NCBI GenBank assembly: GCA_030765065.1
Contig: CM060982.1
Span: forward strand, 15,063,630-15,127,629
Direction: 5' to 3'
DNA: 64,000 bases
Source of the DNA: Deroplatys truncata
Lineage: Eukaryota > Arthropoda > Insecta > Mantodea > Mantidae
Part shown: piece by piece, positions 43,790 through 55,962 of the stretch
How the letters are laid out: each line of letters begins with the position of its first letter
Numbering within the stretch: position 1 is the first letter of the stretch
Notes under the pieces: generated by a model
What the model saw: only the letters and a program-made list of their open reading frames with translations
What the model was told of the DNA's origin: nothing
Database searches by the model: none
Made by a program: the position numbers and the translations under genes

Positions 43790-45264
43790 AGACTACTGTA
43801 GAATTAATCCATAAAACTATTTTCAATTTGTTTATCTTCAAAGGCTTCAGTCATTTGTATTAATTGGGCTAAAAGAAGTGCTCCACATAGTTCCAACCTT
43901 GGAATTGTAAATCGGTTTAGTGGTACAAATCTAGATTTTGAACAAAGCGATTGTACTTTCGTATGTCCTTGATTATCCAAAGTTCTAAGGTAATTACGGA
44001 AACCATGAGCTACCTCACTAGTGTCTTAAAGTCATATAATTCAAATTCCCGTAGTTTGACTGCATGTTGCTAATCTGCCTGCTTTAACTGTGTTTAGGAT
44101 ACGAAGCTTACTTTTTATGTGATACCATTGTTCCTAATTTTTTTTGGAAGAGCGTCATCTCAATCTAAGCTTTCTTGCCATAATTATTGCATAAAGGCCT
44201 TTCATTTTACGATTACTGGATCTAGTAAACATAATGAAGCAATATATATTAACACAGTCCGCTTACTAACATCCTTGCGTTGGTTTAAATTATTAGAAAA
44301 CCAAAACTTAGAAGCTTTGGGGTTCCACAACAGACTTAACGTTTTCACCCTATTATCAGTGACATATTCTAAAGGAACTTTCATTTCGCTCTCATCTAAT
44401 GGTTTTATTTCTAGAAGTGCTGAGAGATTTGATCACACATTTTGCAACCAAAACGCGCTTAATTTTAACAGCTCTATTAATTCTTCTTGGAACTGGAGTG
44501 CATCACTTTCATTTTCTTCTCCACTAACCAAGTCATTCACATAGAAATCTCTCACCAGTACTTCTGCAGCTCTTGAAAAGCCATGGACTTCATCCTCTGT
44601 CAGCCATTTCAAACAGCTAAGCTAGAAATGGTGCACATACAGTGTCATATGTCAATGTCTTTCATTCGTAAATCTTCACCGATCTATCTTTATGTTTTCT
44701 CCATAAAATCGTGTGAAAATTTGTATCCTTGGTATCTCCTAATATCTGCATGTGCATTTTTGCAATATCTGTACAAAAAGTTATTTTGTGTATTCTCAAA
44801 CTCTGCATAATCGAACAAATATCTTCTTGATGGGTAGCTCCTACCATCAGTACATCATTCGATGCAGTACCAGAACTTGTCTTTTCTGAACCTTAAATAC
44901 CACTCGTAGTTTGGTTGTTGAAGTCTCTTCTTTTAAAACTGCAGAATGTGACATAATAAGATGGAATGTTGTGTTTCCTTCTAGCTCTTGTATGTTCTAT
45001 GTGCGACATGAAATGGTTGTAATTCTCTCTTATCTTTGTTGAAAATTCAATCATCCTTCCAACGGACGTAATTGTGTGTCTGCCATCATATAGCTCTCCT
45101 AATTTCAGATTATCCATCCGAATAGGTAATCTAACTTTGTATCTCCCATCACCTTGCCTTAGAGTGACTTCTTGAAACTGCCTTTCACACCCTCTTTCTT
45201 CTAAAGTGAGTACTTTATGATTAACATTTTCTAACCACCAAAATTTCTCCAGTTGAATATGCAA
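43790..45264 (-). pseudogene. BEL/Pao polymerase (protease-RT linker, RT and RNase H region), broken
   Basis: Minus-strand blocks in order: 45264-44893 (123 codons) with LEKFWWLENVNHKVLTLEE, RYKVRLPIRMDNLKLGELYD and YNHFMSHIEHT, the BEL/Pao block just before reverse transcriptase. 44384-44202 has VKTLSLLWNPKASKFWF and RTVLIYIASLCLLDPVIVK, the BEL/Pao T.LG..W.P....F..KR..LS.IA..FDPLG..PV pattern after reverse transcriptase. 43960-43810 has RFTIPRLELCGALLLAQLI, the start of the RNase H region. Frames shift between the blocks. Confidence 0.88.
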
Positions 45265-45352
45265 TTGGTCAGTGTGGGTGAAAAATGTGTGTGTTGTGCA
45301 TGCCTTTAATTGTTGACATCACCAGCAGGGATTGTTCTTGAAACTATCAATC

Positions 45353-45598
45353 CTAAACGTGTGCTCTCAACACTGGTAAACACTTGCACTGATACCTTCC
45401 ATCTTGCAGTACATCAAAACATGTTTCAGCTCCTAACAGAGCTCGACCGCTTTCATGAAGCATACTGAAGTTCTCTGCTAATGTGTTGGAATTTTCCATT
45501 GAGGACGTATCAATATACATGGATGGCATTCTCCCTGTGATATGAGGCAATACAACATATTTCACTATAGTTTTGTAATCAGTCAATCTGAATAAAGT
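45353..45598 (-). pseudogene. BEL/Pao protease region, second half
   Basis: The minus strand reads FRLTDYKTIVKYVVLPHITG, then RMPSMYIDTSSME, GRALLGAETCFDVL and GRYQCKCLPVLRAHV, the BEL/Pao ...LP.ITG..P...ID.S..........GAE.FFD.L..G........PV... block. The open frame runs beyond 45598, but that extra part is the 5' end of the LINE, so the longer ORF is a chimera. The other half of the domain is at 53032-53330. Confidence 0.88.
45583..45598. repeat. Target-site duplication of the LINE, left copy (16 bp)
   Basis: TCAATCTGAATAAAGT, identical to 53016-53031. Both copies lie in BEL/Pao protease coding sequence. Confidence 0.95.
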
Positions 45599-46047
45599 CC
45601 CCCAGGGGCCTAATACGGTAGGTACAGAATTGCTTCCGGGGTCCCGAGCCACACTCTCGATTGGGTTCCCTCTAAGAGGTGAAAGGGCTTATGCCAAACG
45701 CCCAATCAACTGTGGTCCACAACCGTGTTCAACCAACGTCTGGTTACCTCCCTGAACACAGTCTGACGTACCGCTGCGCGGAACGGAGGCGGGAATTCGC
45801 AAGGTGTAACTCGGTAATGCGTAACTGCCAGCCCCTGAGTATCATGTAGAATTGTGTTCGTATCCGCTTATAATGGTCAGTCCCAGGGAGGGGCCATTAT
45901 ATGAGCAGTTACACTCCTGAAGGCGAATGGGTCCCTCTATTTATATATTGGGAGGCGAGACCCTAAGGTGAGCAAGGTTCAGACCAGGACTCTCACCTAA
46001 GTTGGGGTGGCGCCCAGGATGTGAGCATGCCATCGAAGACATTTGTA
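45599..46047 (+). promoter_or_regulatory. 5' untranslated region of the LINE
   Basis: About 450 bp, GC-rich, preceding ORF1. In I-type LINEs this region holds an internal promoter. I cannot point to specific elements with certainty. Confidence 0.5.
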
Positions 46048-47496
46048 ATGGTGGAGGATGTAACCCCTATGGATCCTAAAAAATCCAAAACAAGCAACAA
46101 GCTTAGTGGGAAGGAAGTAGTCGAGTCTTGTGGTTCTCGCTACTTGGTTATTAATAGGACAGAAGAATAAAGGAAGTTTACATCGGTGAACTATTTTATA
46201 GTTCAAAAGGGTCTCGATAAGATTTCTGGTCAGGTTAAATCTTGCATTAGATCCCGTAATGGCACGCTCATGGTTGAAGCGAATTCAGAAAACTAGGCAG
46301 CGAAAATACTTAAAGCCAACATGTTAGGCAGCTATCCGTTAAGGTTGAGATGCACAGGACATTGAACTCCTCATGCGATGTGGTAAACACATGTGCATTA
46401 GATCGTTTGACCAATGAGAAAATTCAAGAAAATTTTGAAGAGCAAGGCGTAACATCGGTATATCGTGTCCAGTGGAAAGGAGGTGAATTATTGCCTACTC
46501 GTACCCTGTTCCTTACATTTGATCGGGTAGATCTCCCGCAAATGATTAAGTCAGGTTATGAAGTCACCGAAGTAACGCCATACATCCCAAATCCGCTGTT
46601 ATGCTATAGGCATCAGCGCTTTGGGCACACCAATAATTTTTGTAGCAATGAATCTACCTGCGTTAACTGTGGAGACGTCTCTCACATGGAGCATACACAT
46701 CAGCTCCAACGTGCGTTAACTGCAGCGGAGAACATCCATCAAGTTACGGAAAATGCTCCGTTTTACAGAGGAAGGATGATTCAAGAGATCCGGGTTAGGG
46801 AGAAGGTATCCTTCTCGGAAGCCCGGAAACTTTGCGCATCCGCCAGCCTTCTGTCCCGAGGTCCGGTACCTACAGCACAGTTGAAGCTAAACCAGCCGAG
46901 TCGGGAAATCGCAGTCCAGATTACGATATAAACGGGGCCATATCTCAGAAAAGACTATTGTTGCCAGAACTCAACCAAAGACTTTCAAATCTACACCAAC
47001 CACACCGGTATCTTCCAAATCCACTACTCAAAAGACCACATCGATAAAATTACCACCAAAACTCTCGATCTCAAACAACAAGACTAGCAATACCATAATG
47101 CATGATGCATCGCCAAAGAAGTTCTGAACTAGCTATGTAAGAACATACTTCCTAAAAGAAAATAACAAGCCTTTATCCAGAACATCTAAAGGCAAGAAAA
47201 GCCAACGAGCATTTCCTCGGAGATCCTCATCTGAGGAATCTTCCGGGAAGAGCTCGGATCGGCGATCCACATTTTCGCCGATCTCCACTTCCAATCGGTT
47301 CGAGGTTCTCGTACCGAAGTTTTCAATTGGAAAGGGGTCCTCCCCTGTGGAAAAGATTAAGCAGGAGGTGTCTGCCCGCACTGCCAGAACGACAGTTAAA
47401 AAGAGCAGGATCCTTCTTTCGTTAAAAGTGCTACCCGTCACCGGAAAAGGGTTAATTGATTCGACCACCGCTGTTTTCAAAGTAGTGGACTCTTAG
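46048..47496 (+). pseudogene. LINE ORF1 (gag-like nucleic acid binding protein), broken
   Basis: ATG at 46048 (MVEDVTPMDPKKSKTSN) opens a frame with stops after about 40 and 86 codons. After a frameshift near 46340, 46350-46931 is open and encodes the core, including CYRHQRFGHTNNFC (CX2-type knuckle) and CVNCGDVSHMEHTH. A further frame carries a Ser/Lys-rich tail from 47133 (LKENNKPLSRTSKGKK) to TAG at 47494-47496. ORF1 proteins coat LINE RNA. It lies 20 bp upstream of ORF2. Confidence 0.8.
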
Positions 47497-50400
47497 TATT
47501 AAGAACTTATCCCATTATGAATACTATGGCTATCCTACAATGGAACATCAGTGGAATTTGAACACATCGACCAGAACTTGAACTTTTGCTCAACAACTAT
47601 GAGCCTTTGGTCGTGTGTTTATAAGAGACTAAACTCCGCCCGCAAGGCCGCTTCCAACTTAGAGGATATACCCTAGCACAATACCCCAGAGGGTACTCCT
47701 GCGCACGGGGGCACTATGATACTCATCAGAGATGATATATTTACGGATCTTTATACATATAGTCTGACATCCAGTCAGTGGCTGTAAGAATTAAACTGCC
47801 ATCCATCCGATTTACCATGTGTAACATTTACCTGCCTCCATTCGATGACCTCTATCTCATGGATTTAGAAGATCTAGTCTCTCAGTTACCAAAGCCTATT
47901 CTGTTGGTGGGAGACGTTAATGCCCATCGCCCTCTTTGAGGCTCACCTCGGGTCTGTGCGAGAGGTAAATTAATTGCTGATTTTTGGGCAATAATAACCT
48001 AGCTCTTCTGAAACCGGAGAGCCTACATTTCTCTCAGACTCCTACAACACTTTTTCACACCTCGATATTGCAGTTTGTTCACCACAGTTAGCAGTTTCTT
48101 TGCAATGGAATGTTATCTCTGATTTACACTCTAGTGACCACTCTCCATGTCTTATTAGTCTCTTAACACAAGATATATATTCCGCACGCCTACATAGATG
48201 TCGCTTAAACCAAGCCAACTGGAATTCTTACTCCCAGTTGGCTGTGTTTAATTACAATGAGCACGACTGTGTGAATGGCTTGGTCCAACATCTCACAGAG
48301 AAGATTCTTTCGGCTGCTGAGCAAGCTATTCCACGGTCGACTGCCAATCCTCGTCGATTTTCAGTCCCTTGGTGGACGGAAGAGTGCCGGAATGACATTC
48401 CTGCTCGCAGGCGTGCTCTTAGGGTTTTCCAGCGTCGCCCCACACTTGATAACCTAATTGAATACAAGAAAATGCGTGCCAAGTCTAGATATATTATAAA
48501 GGATAGCAAAAAGACATTATGGAGCAAGTTTGTAGCTTCATTTAATCACATCCACCTTTCTCTGTCGTTTGGGATAAGTTAATGCGTGTGCCCGGAAAAT
48601 CGACCCACATGCCAATTGCCGGTCTTAAAAAAGCTGCAGGAGCTGTTGTTAATGCATTTTATATGGCTAACATTTTTGGTCGTGCTTTTGCTCAAGTGTC
48701 TAGCTCAGATAACTATTCGCCCGAGTTCTTTCCTGTTAAGACTCAGGTTGAATATCAAGGTTTCCTTTTTCGTTCAGGAAATCTTGAAGATTACAATCGC
48801 CTCTTCACCAAGGCGGAGTTAGAACACGCTCCTTCATCTTCGCGACTATCAGAACCATAACCTGGTTGTTATCACGAACAAATGCTCCAACAGCTCTCCC
48901 CTGAGGGTATTGCTTTCCTACTTGAGGTCTGAAAAAAGTGTTTGGGTTGATGTCACTTTTCCATAAAAGTGGCGGGAGGCCACTGGCATACCCATTTTGA
49001 AAGCTGGAAAGGACCGTCATCTCCCGTACAGCTACCATCCTATTTCCCTCACCAACTGCGTTTGCAAGGTGATGGAATGCATCATCAATGGACGGTTGGT
49101 ATGGTGGTTGGAAACTCACACCTGCTGACCAACACCCAGTGCGGTTTTCGGAGGCGCCGTTCAACAATAGACCACCTTGTGCCATTGTCGACGCAGATCA
49201 TGAACGGATTCATGAAAAATTGTCAAACCCTTGCGATATTTTTATACCTCGAGAAAGCTTATGATACGTTTTGGCGTACAGGGGTACTACGTCCTCTACA
49301 CGCCTGAAATATACGTGATGCTTACCACAGTTCATTCAGGAGTTTATGAAGGACCACGTTTTCAGAGTATGGGCCGGTTCGGTTTTTTCGAACCATTTTC
49401 TTCAGATGAACGGAGTACCTCAGGGATCGGTACTAAGCGCTACACTGTTTGCTATAGCAATTAATTCTATCTGTAAGTGTGCTCCTCCAGGGATATTATC
49501 ATGTTTATTCGTAGACGACTTTGCCGTATATTGTACTTCTCTGCCTAAACCGTTTTTGGGACGCCGTATGCAGCAATGCTTAGATAATCTCCAAGATTGG
49601 AGTTCTAAAAACGACTTTCGTTTCTCAACTGAGAAGTCAATCTTCGTGAACTTCTGGCGCCGTAGGAGACGATTACCACCTTCGCTCCGATTCCGTCTAG
49701 ATTTACTACCACTCGCAGATCCGACGAGATTCCTGGGGTTGACGTTTGATCGGAAACTTAGTTGGTCATCGCATATAGCACAGTTGAAAGCGCGATGTGA
49801 CCGTTCTCTGAATACCTTGCGGATATTAAATGGCAAATCTTGGGGAGCGGATCGGACTATCTTGCTGCAACCGTATCGCGCATTGGTCCGATCGAAAATA
49901 GACTATGGGTGTACCGTTTATTCCTCAGCACGACCATCTGTGCTAAGGAGATTAGACGCAGTCCGTACCAGTGCATTCGAGTAGTTATTGGTGCTTTTCC
50001 CACTAGCCCAGTTATAAGTCTTTACGCAATATCTGCAGAACCTCTTCTGCGTTATCGGCGTGAAATTCTCATAGGAAATTGTGGCTGTGCGCTTAAATGT
50101 ATGCCTCAACATCCAACGTTCGCTTCCTTTTCTAACAATGCGCTGGACGAACGTTATAGGAATAGCTCCATTATTCCAATGCCTGCAGGTGTTCGTTTCC
50201 GGGAGATTCTAAGAAAGCACATTGAAATGCCTAACATGTTTGCTAAGGGGGAGAGGGTGTTCCCCACTTGGTTACGTACGACATCTCACGTAGATCGTGG
50301 GATGACGGTGTACCGGAAGTCTACGATGCCGAAGTTTAGTATCCGCACTTGTTTTTTAGAATTTCTGTCCGGTTACAGTCACCGAATTTTGATTTACACC

Positions 50401-50759
50401 GATGGATTTAAGAGCACCAACGGTGTTGAATGTGCTTATATTCATGGAACCGAACCCTATACATTGGGTTTTATGATAGCGCTACCATGTATAGTGCAGG
50501 CTGTATGCCATATACCGAGCCATTTTGCATGTGCGCCGTCGAAAATTGGGAAACTGTCTCATTTTGTGTGATTCCCTAAGTGCACTTCAGAGCTTTCGTG
50601 AGCTATACAACTAGCACTCCATTGTTCAGCGAATCCAGGATGCCCTCCGTGTTTTATACTCTTCTGGCGTTTGGAGTGTGCTTGGATATCTGGTCACGTT
50701 GGCTTGCCGGGGGATGCGGTATATTTGACGATTCATTACGCCGAATTCTTCAGGTTTAT

Positions 50760-52490
50760 ATTTTGTCAAAAGGTCTTTCAAATCGCCGGGTAGATTTTAT
50801 GCTGTTGCTCTCCTTTATAGCGGCTGCAACAGTAAAGCTAAAGACAGTGCTTTCAAATATTCCTGCCTTGTGGAATATTTATTTTGGTTTCCAAAGAAGA
50901 TAATCCTAGAATTAATACCTGCAATGATCAAGATATGGTAAAAAATTATCTTAGGCCACATTCTCGTTGTCCTGGCTACATTGTATATAGCACACAGTTT
51001 ATCTGCTACATCAACTCCAGATTTAGTGTCGTTGTAATACAGGATTATTTCAGGCATTTTCTCACAACCTTCTGATAACTGTGTGGACGAAACATGTAGA
51101 CTTCAGAGCAAAACTACTGTTTTACCCTTTTTTGGAACATATAAAACAAGTGTTTCATTTTTTGTAAAGCCAAATATGCTTCCGTACTGACTGCGATCCA
51201 TTGGAGAAGTGAAATTATTGGGCAATTCTTTTTTGTTCTTTCGCACTGTACAGACGAAAAAAAGTTGTCTTTTGCGCAATTCATTCACAAGCGATAAACT
51301 GGTAAACCAATTATCTGCAGTAACGTTTCGTCTCGTGCCAGAGATTGGTTCAGTTAGTCTCAGCACTACAGCCTCTGCCGAGTTAGTTTGCAAATATGGT
51401 CCGTCCGGGTGCTGTCCACAATAAATCTCCATGTTAGTTGTATAAAACAGTTTTGCATTACTCAAACAGAATATCTTTATGCCATACTTGTTTGGCTTGG
51501 ATGGTATATATTATCTAAAACCACATCAACCACGAAATGCCGGCAACGGTTCGTTGGCAGTGACAGTTTGCCCAAGAGAATAATGGTTCTGACAATTGTT
51601 CAAAAACAATGTAAACACTTCTCTAACAGCAGCCAATTTATTCAATCTTCGTCGCTCCAGTCTTGTGCTTTTGTCATCAAAGCGAATACAGCGTATTATA
51701 AAACTGAATCGTTTTTCGGACATAGCCGTTCGGAATTCCAAGATCATCGGTTCTCCACCACGAAAAATTCCTGCCAAGTACAATAAGCCTAGGAAAGCCT
51801 TTATTTCTATTACATCTGTACGTCTGCTTTCTCTTTCACGATCAAATTTGTGCTGCACACAGCTAATGTAAGTATTTGAGCTTTCCACAATAAAATCAAC
51901 TATATCTTCGGTAACAAAAAGGTTCCAACAATCAATTTCCGTTTTCGCATTTCTGGCAGCTCCTGCCACACCAAAAAGTTTCGTCAATATATTGTGAGCC
52001 CTTGTCTGTGTTATTTTCCAAGGTGTTCTTTTTTCAATTTTCTTCCATCTCTTCTTGTAAATACCAACAGAATGTATTGTCACTAATAATAATAATAAGA
52101 AGAAGAAGAACTGTGATAAGCATATGATGTTACCTATAAAATACGTGTTATCTCACAAGTTCTTTCATCGTCTTCCTCTTCATCGTCATGGTCAGTTTCT
52201 GAATTTAAATATCGAAGCAGTAACCGCTCCTTGCAATAGCAAAGCAATATTGCACAGCAGCTAATGAGAAACAAATCTGTCAACATTATGTAACGAGAGC
52301 AGGCGCGCGGGGTGTGATTGAACTGTGCGACACGTAACTGCTGATTAGTCATTCTTCCAACTAAAGAAATAAACAAATAAGGTTATCGCTGCATCAAATA
52401 ATCGCGCAAGTTGTAATGTTATATGTCCCAGTCAGGCAATTGCATAGTGCGTTCGTTCGAAAATTATAACATTTATATAATTCGAGGGGT
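50760..52490 (-). mobile_element. piggyBac-superfamily DNA transposon inserted in the LINE ORF2
   Basis: A minus-strand transposase relic occupies 50815-52376 and separates the RNase H block from the zinc-finger-like carboxy terminus of LINE ORF2. I could not fix the ends or identify TTAA duplications with certainty. GGTTAA occurs at 52519-52524, but it is also explained by LINE coding sequence, so boundaries are approximate. Confidence 0.8.
50815..52376 (-). pseudogene. piggyBac-type transposase, broken, lacking the first catalytic Asp
   Basis: Minus-strand blocks in order: 52376-52134, acidic amino terminus (SETDHDDEEEDDERTCEITR); 52083-51526, 185 codons with WKITQTRAHNILTKLFG, DVIEIKAFLGLLYLAGIFRG and KRFSFIIRCIRFDDKSTR; 51465-51103 with GRNVTADNWFTS-type block (VTADNWFTSLSLVNEL) and KTVVLL; 51057-50815 with YNDTKSGVDVADKL and YNVARTTRMWPKIIFYHILI. 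These are the DDE_Tnp_1_7 landmarks. The expected VDEQL box reads TANEPLPAFRG, so the first catalytic Asp appears replaced by Asn. The second (DNWFTS) and third (GVDVAD) acidic sites remain. The cysteine-rich carboxy terminus is missing. Confidence 0.88.
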
Positions 52491-53015
52491 ATCTCAGGCC
52501 CCTAGCGACCAACGGAGGGTTAAGGGTGATCCTGCTTCTATTTGTCCGCTTTGTGGTGAAGATCTTTCGGTCCGTCACGTGTTGCTAGAGTGTATTGCTC
52601 TAGCACATATTCGGGACTCTCTGCAACTGCCGGACAGACTTGCAGAGGTCTTAGCGGATGATAAGCAAGCGGTGGATGGGATTTTTAATTTTGTTTCGTC
52701 AGTAAATTTCCAAATACGGATTCACTCATCTTAATAGAAGGTGTTTTATACTGATTGGTTTAGTTTTGCATATTTATATATGACTTGTGCTATTTTTCTA
52801 TATTGATATTTATCTCTGGCTTTTTCTATGATTTTATATTGATATTTATCTCTGGCTTTTGCTTTGATTTTATTTATTTATTTGTGTTTTATTCAGCTTT
52901 ATCTCTGGCCTTTGCCATGAAATTTTCTACTCATCTTTATCTCTGTCCTTTGCCATAATCTGGTTTAGAAGGGTGCTAATGACCTAGAAGTTGAGTGCCC
53001 TTAAACAAAACAAAA

Positions 53016-53031
53016 TCAATCTGAATAAAGT
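53016..53031. repeat. Target-site duplication of the LINE, right copy (16 bp)
   Basis: TCAATCTGAATAAAGT, a perfect match to 45583-45598. Confidence 0.95.
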
Positions 53032-53405
53032 TCAAAGTTGCATGTGCGTAGTTGTGGTTACTGCATTACTAATACCCTTGATGCGTACTTCAGCTCTTGT
53101 TTACTTCAGCCCTACGCGATTGCAAAACTATGTTGTAATAAAGTTTGATCAAGAATAACTGTCCAAAAGAGCATAACATTTGTGTAATCTCTCACTTTAA
53201 TTTGTGCAGTAGCCATGAAAGCTTTGATAATACTGCACCCTTCATTGTACAATAACAGAACTAGTTTGTTCAGTATTGATTGGTTGATGTAGCAATGTGT
53301 GGTGATATTGTTCAAAAGTTTTAAAACCCCAGGTGTTACATTGTTCTATGAAAAAGTTATTAGCTAGACCCGTAATGGTCACTTCTTTGTGTTAGAGGGC
53401 TGCAT
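53032..53405 (-). pseudogene. BEL/Pao protease first half and end of gag
   Basis: The minus strand at about 53340-53270 reads FEQYHHTLLHQPINTEQTSS, the KRHHTLLH block that precedes the BEL/Pao protease. After a frameshift, MATAQIKVRDYTNVMLF follows and then ILDQTLLQHSF, where the active-site LLDSGSQ is expected. The block just before the LINE junction, ISNAVTTTTHMQL, also fits. It joins in function with 45353-45598 on the other side of the LINE. Confidence 0.8.
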
Positions 53406-55962
53406 CAGTGATGTGTGTTAGGGTCACGGGCCTCACTAATTAGGCAGAATTGAACATTACATTAAGGTTGTATTTTTTCAATTAACAGTTATATGTATTT
53501 GAAATTGTTCTTAAAAGTATTATTTTATTAGTGAAACAAAATAAATGAGATTACAAACACAAGTATTTAAACACAATGTTTAGTACAAGCTTCTGCTCTT
53601 CTTTAAATGGAAAGCAACTTAACGAGAACACTGAGGTTGTTCACGTGTGCTATGCAGCAACTACTTCAACAAATTCATTGAAAATAATTTTACTATGAAA
53701 CAAAAGGATATGAGATTACAATCTAGAACTATAGTATAAAATTACTGATCTCAAAATCCAGATCATGTTAATGAGAGCACTGGGTTGGTCGTTCATATGC
53801 AGTAACTAGTTCACCAAAGGCAATCTGCAGTGACGACGTGGCTATTTGCAGCAAGTGTTGAAGATGATCTTCAGTCATTCTGTTTCCATCTGATGATTTA
53901 AGTGCCTTCAGAATAGAGAAAGCGCTTTCACAAAAATAGGTGATTCCAAACATGGATGTCACTCTGTTGCTAAAATCACTTAAAATAGGATATTTTTCCC
54001 GTAATACTAATTTCCAAAAGTCGATGCCTCCCTCCGTCCTTGACTGGGAAAATGGATCACTCTGCAGATCGCAACAGTTCCAATTGAATACTGTCCTGCT
54101 GCTCTGATATGTCGCAATCCATCGGGTTGTTGAAGAACGTCAGTTGTGTACGCAAGTCGCCGAAGTCATTGAATGGTTCTGTGAATTGCTTCAAGAGATT
54201 GTCTAACAGCGGCACACAAAACTTGAAGTCAATGTTCTTGCTTTCCTCGTCAATTCTTTACGATAAGGGAAGCTTATGAAGCTACCTTTGGCTAGGTTGA
54301 GTTTAAAAATGTTCAGCGAACTTATAAACCCATCTATGTGCCCAACTAATCCGAGATGGTTTGGTTTCACCCCTGTAACCTAAAATTGATTTCATTCAAA
54401 TTGTGAATGGTTTCCGTTAGAAAGGTGAGTGAGGATCCGACAATTCTGCAGTCAGTTCTGTATTGGCTCCAGATATTAATAAAAATTCTGTTATTTCCTT
54501 TCCTAAAACAGGAAATCCCTTCAAACAGTTCCCACAGCTCAGCCAGCGTACTTGCGTATATAGTACTAAGTCACCATATTCTGTCTATAGTTCTGTTAGA
54601 AATGAAATAAATGTTCGATGTGTCAGTGCTCAATTCCCGACTTTAATTAGGTTCACACGCTTCGTTACCGTTTTCATAACACCCTCCACATCGAGATATT
54701 TACCAGCCAGTGCCTCCTGGTGTAAGATGCAATGCCGTGCTGGACAGTTAAATCAAACGTTTATCAGTAACCCTACTAAACCTGTCTAAGTACCATGCAT
54801 TGATCTGGCACCATCTGTGACAGTGGCTGAAGGATTCTTGGTGCCACCAATGTCATTCACAGCTTTCGTAACTTCGTCATAAATGTCTTGGACCTTGATT
54901 GCATCAAGCAGTGGCGCTAATGCTAGTACACCTTTATTAACTACAAAAGCTTCATTATAATGAAAATAAGGAGTTGGGACGTATCTGTTATATCTATTGA
55001 TTCATCCAGGACCGATGAAAGGTAAGTAAAATCTGTGATAACTCTTTTTAATTTATATGATAGCTAACTACCTATTCCCGGACACTTCTTGTAACTGTTT
55101 GTTTGGATATTATGACGTTTTTAAGTTCTTCAGTAAATTTTTCTTCCCCAAATGCACGTCCCGTTTTCACAGAATGGCGTTTTATAATTCACATTCGGAC
55201 AATTATTCATTTGCTTTTGCAATATCTGCACTGATATCAAAGGAAACCAAGAGTGAGCGTTTTTACCGTGAACTCAATTTAGTAAATATAGATTTCTAAA
55301 CCTATTTCTTTTCTTCAAATCACATACTATTGTTGCACGAACTTCTTCAGCGTATTCACTGTATTTAGCGCCGTGGTGCTGTGTGTAGTGACGGTTGAGG
55401 TTATACTCTTTTTGTACATAGAGAACTTGCACTGTGGTTTGTTGTCCATATCGCTTATAAACAGAAATTCATTTTCCCAATTCTTCTGATACGATCTGTC
55501 TGCTTCACAAACCTTACGTTTCTTGTTCATAGTACCGGTACGCATATTTTCAATTACAGAGAACAGAAGTCATAGCAACGATAACCGCACTACCTTCTGC
55601 CTTGCACTCTGCGATGCAACTGGTCGTTATGACGAGTTAGCAGAAAAGAGAAAGTGACCAGGCGTGCGCACAGCTATAATGTGCATGGAAGACTTTCACC
55701 ACCTAAAGTTTAAAACCAGCAGTTTATAACATAATTAGCGCTGAAATATGAAGAAACCATTTTTATATTGTGATTATTGTGCACAATACGAATATATTGT
55801 TTCTTATTATTAATAAATATGTGATTCCTTTATATATCTATGAAGAAAATTCAAAAGAAATCTCGAAGATGGTTACTCAAAATTGACTTATTAAGTTTAT
55901 CAGAGCTTATCAGAGGTCCGCATAAAGCTTATGGCCCGCGGGCCCATAGTTGGTCATCCCTG
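53406..55962 (-). mobile_element. hAT-superfamily DNA transposon, decayed, inserted in the BEL/Pao gag
   Basis: Right end: reverse complement CAGGGATGACCAACTATGGG followed by CCCGCGGGCC, the typical hAT/Charlie-like terminus. Left end: CAGTGATGTGTGTTAGGGTC then ACGGGCC, an imperfect match. The 8 bp flanks, GGCTGCAT (53398-53405) and AGCTTCAG (55963-55970), agree at 5 of 8 positions, as expected for an old target duplication. Length is 2,557 bp. It holds a transposase relic on the minus strand. BEL/Pao gag coding sequence continues on both sides. Confidence 0.78.
53768..55545 (-). pseudogene. hAT-type transposase relic (ZBED5/GTF2IRD2-like family)
   Basis: ATG at 55545 (or 55530, MNKKRKVCEAD) begins the amino terminus with YQKNWENEFLFI and a degraded BED finger (PQCKFSMY). 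Further blocks over many stops: 54830-54650, VTDGARSMHGT and PARHCILHQEALAGKYL, matching the TTDGAPSM...CIIHQ.AL block of this family; 54570-54400, ELWELFEGISCF and LTETIHNLNEINF; and the dimerisation domain at 53962-53768, FGITYFCESAFSILKALKSS followed by RMTEDHLQHLLQIATS. It is the typical order for these transposases, which normally have about 600 residues. Many nonsense and frameshift changes make it dead. Confidence 0.82.

Larger units (their letters stand above)
47517..52733 (+). pseudogene. LINE ORF2 (endonuclease, reverse transcriptase, RNase H), broken and split by piggyBac
   Basis: ATG at 47517 starts MNTMAILQWNISGI, then stops twice in the endonuclease (ELLLNNYEPLVVCL, stop, ETKLRPQGRFQLRGY). 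VGDVNAHRPL-type sequence is near 47910. Reverse transcriptase motifs: 48100-48580 linker with LHSSDHSPCLISL; VMECIINGRL region about 49070; LYLEKAYDTFWR about 49250; GVPQGSVLSATLF about 49420; catalytic LFVDDFAVYCTS about 49505, intact. RNase H: LIYTDGFKSTNGVECAYIHG about 50390 and WISGHVGLPGD about 50690. After the piggyBac insertion: CPLCGEDLSVRHVLLEC (52540) and the end SSVNFQIRIHSS. Several frameshifts show it is inactive. Confidence 0.88.
45599..53015 (+). mobile_element. I-clade-like LINE, near full length, carrying a piggyBac insertion
   Basis: The element starts with a GC-rich 5' region (CCCCCAGGGGCCTAATACGG) and ends in an A-rich tail (GAGTGCCCTTAAACAAAACA). A perfect 16 bp duplication flanks it. 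It has two ORF relics: ORF1 with CCHC knuckles, and ORF2 with endonuclease, reverse transcriptase and RNase H. RNase H after the reverse transcriptase, and the GGGTGCTAATGACC...GTTGAGTGCCC 3' end, point to the I clade. Without the piggyBac the element would be about 5.7 kb. It has stops and frameshifts, but far fewer than the BEL/Pao host element. Confidence 0.9.

Noticed and set aside
45599..45652. Extension of the BEL/Pao protease frame through 45652
   Set aside because: The extra codons are the 5' end of the LINE read in reverse. The frame is open across the junction by chance.
52517..52525. GGGTTAA as the right end and TTAA target duplication of piggyBac
   Set aside because: These bases are explained by LINE ORF2 coding sequence (RRVKGDP), and no matching TTAA junction was found on the left.
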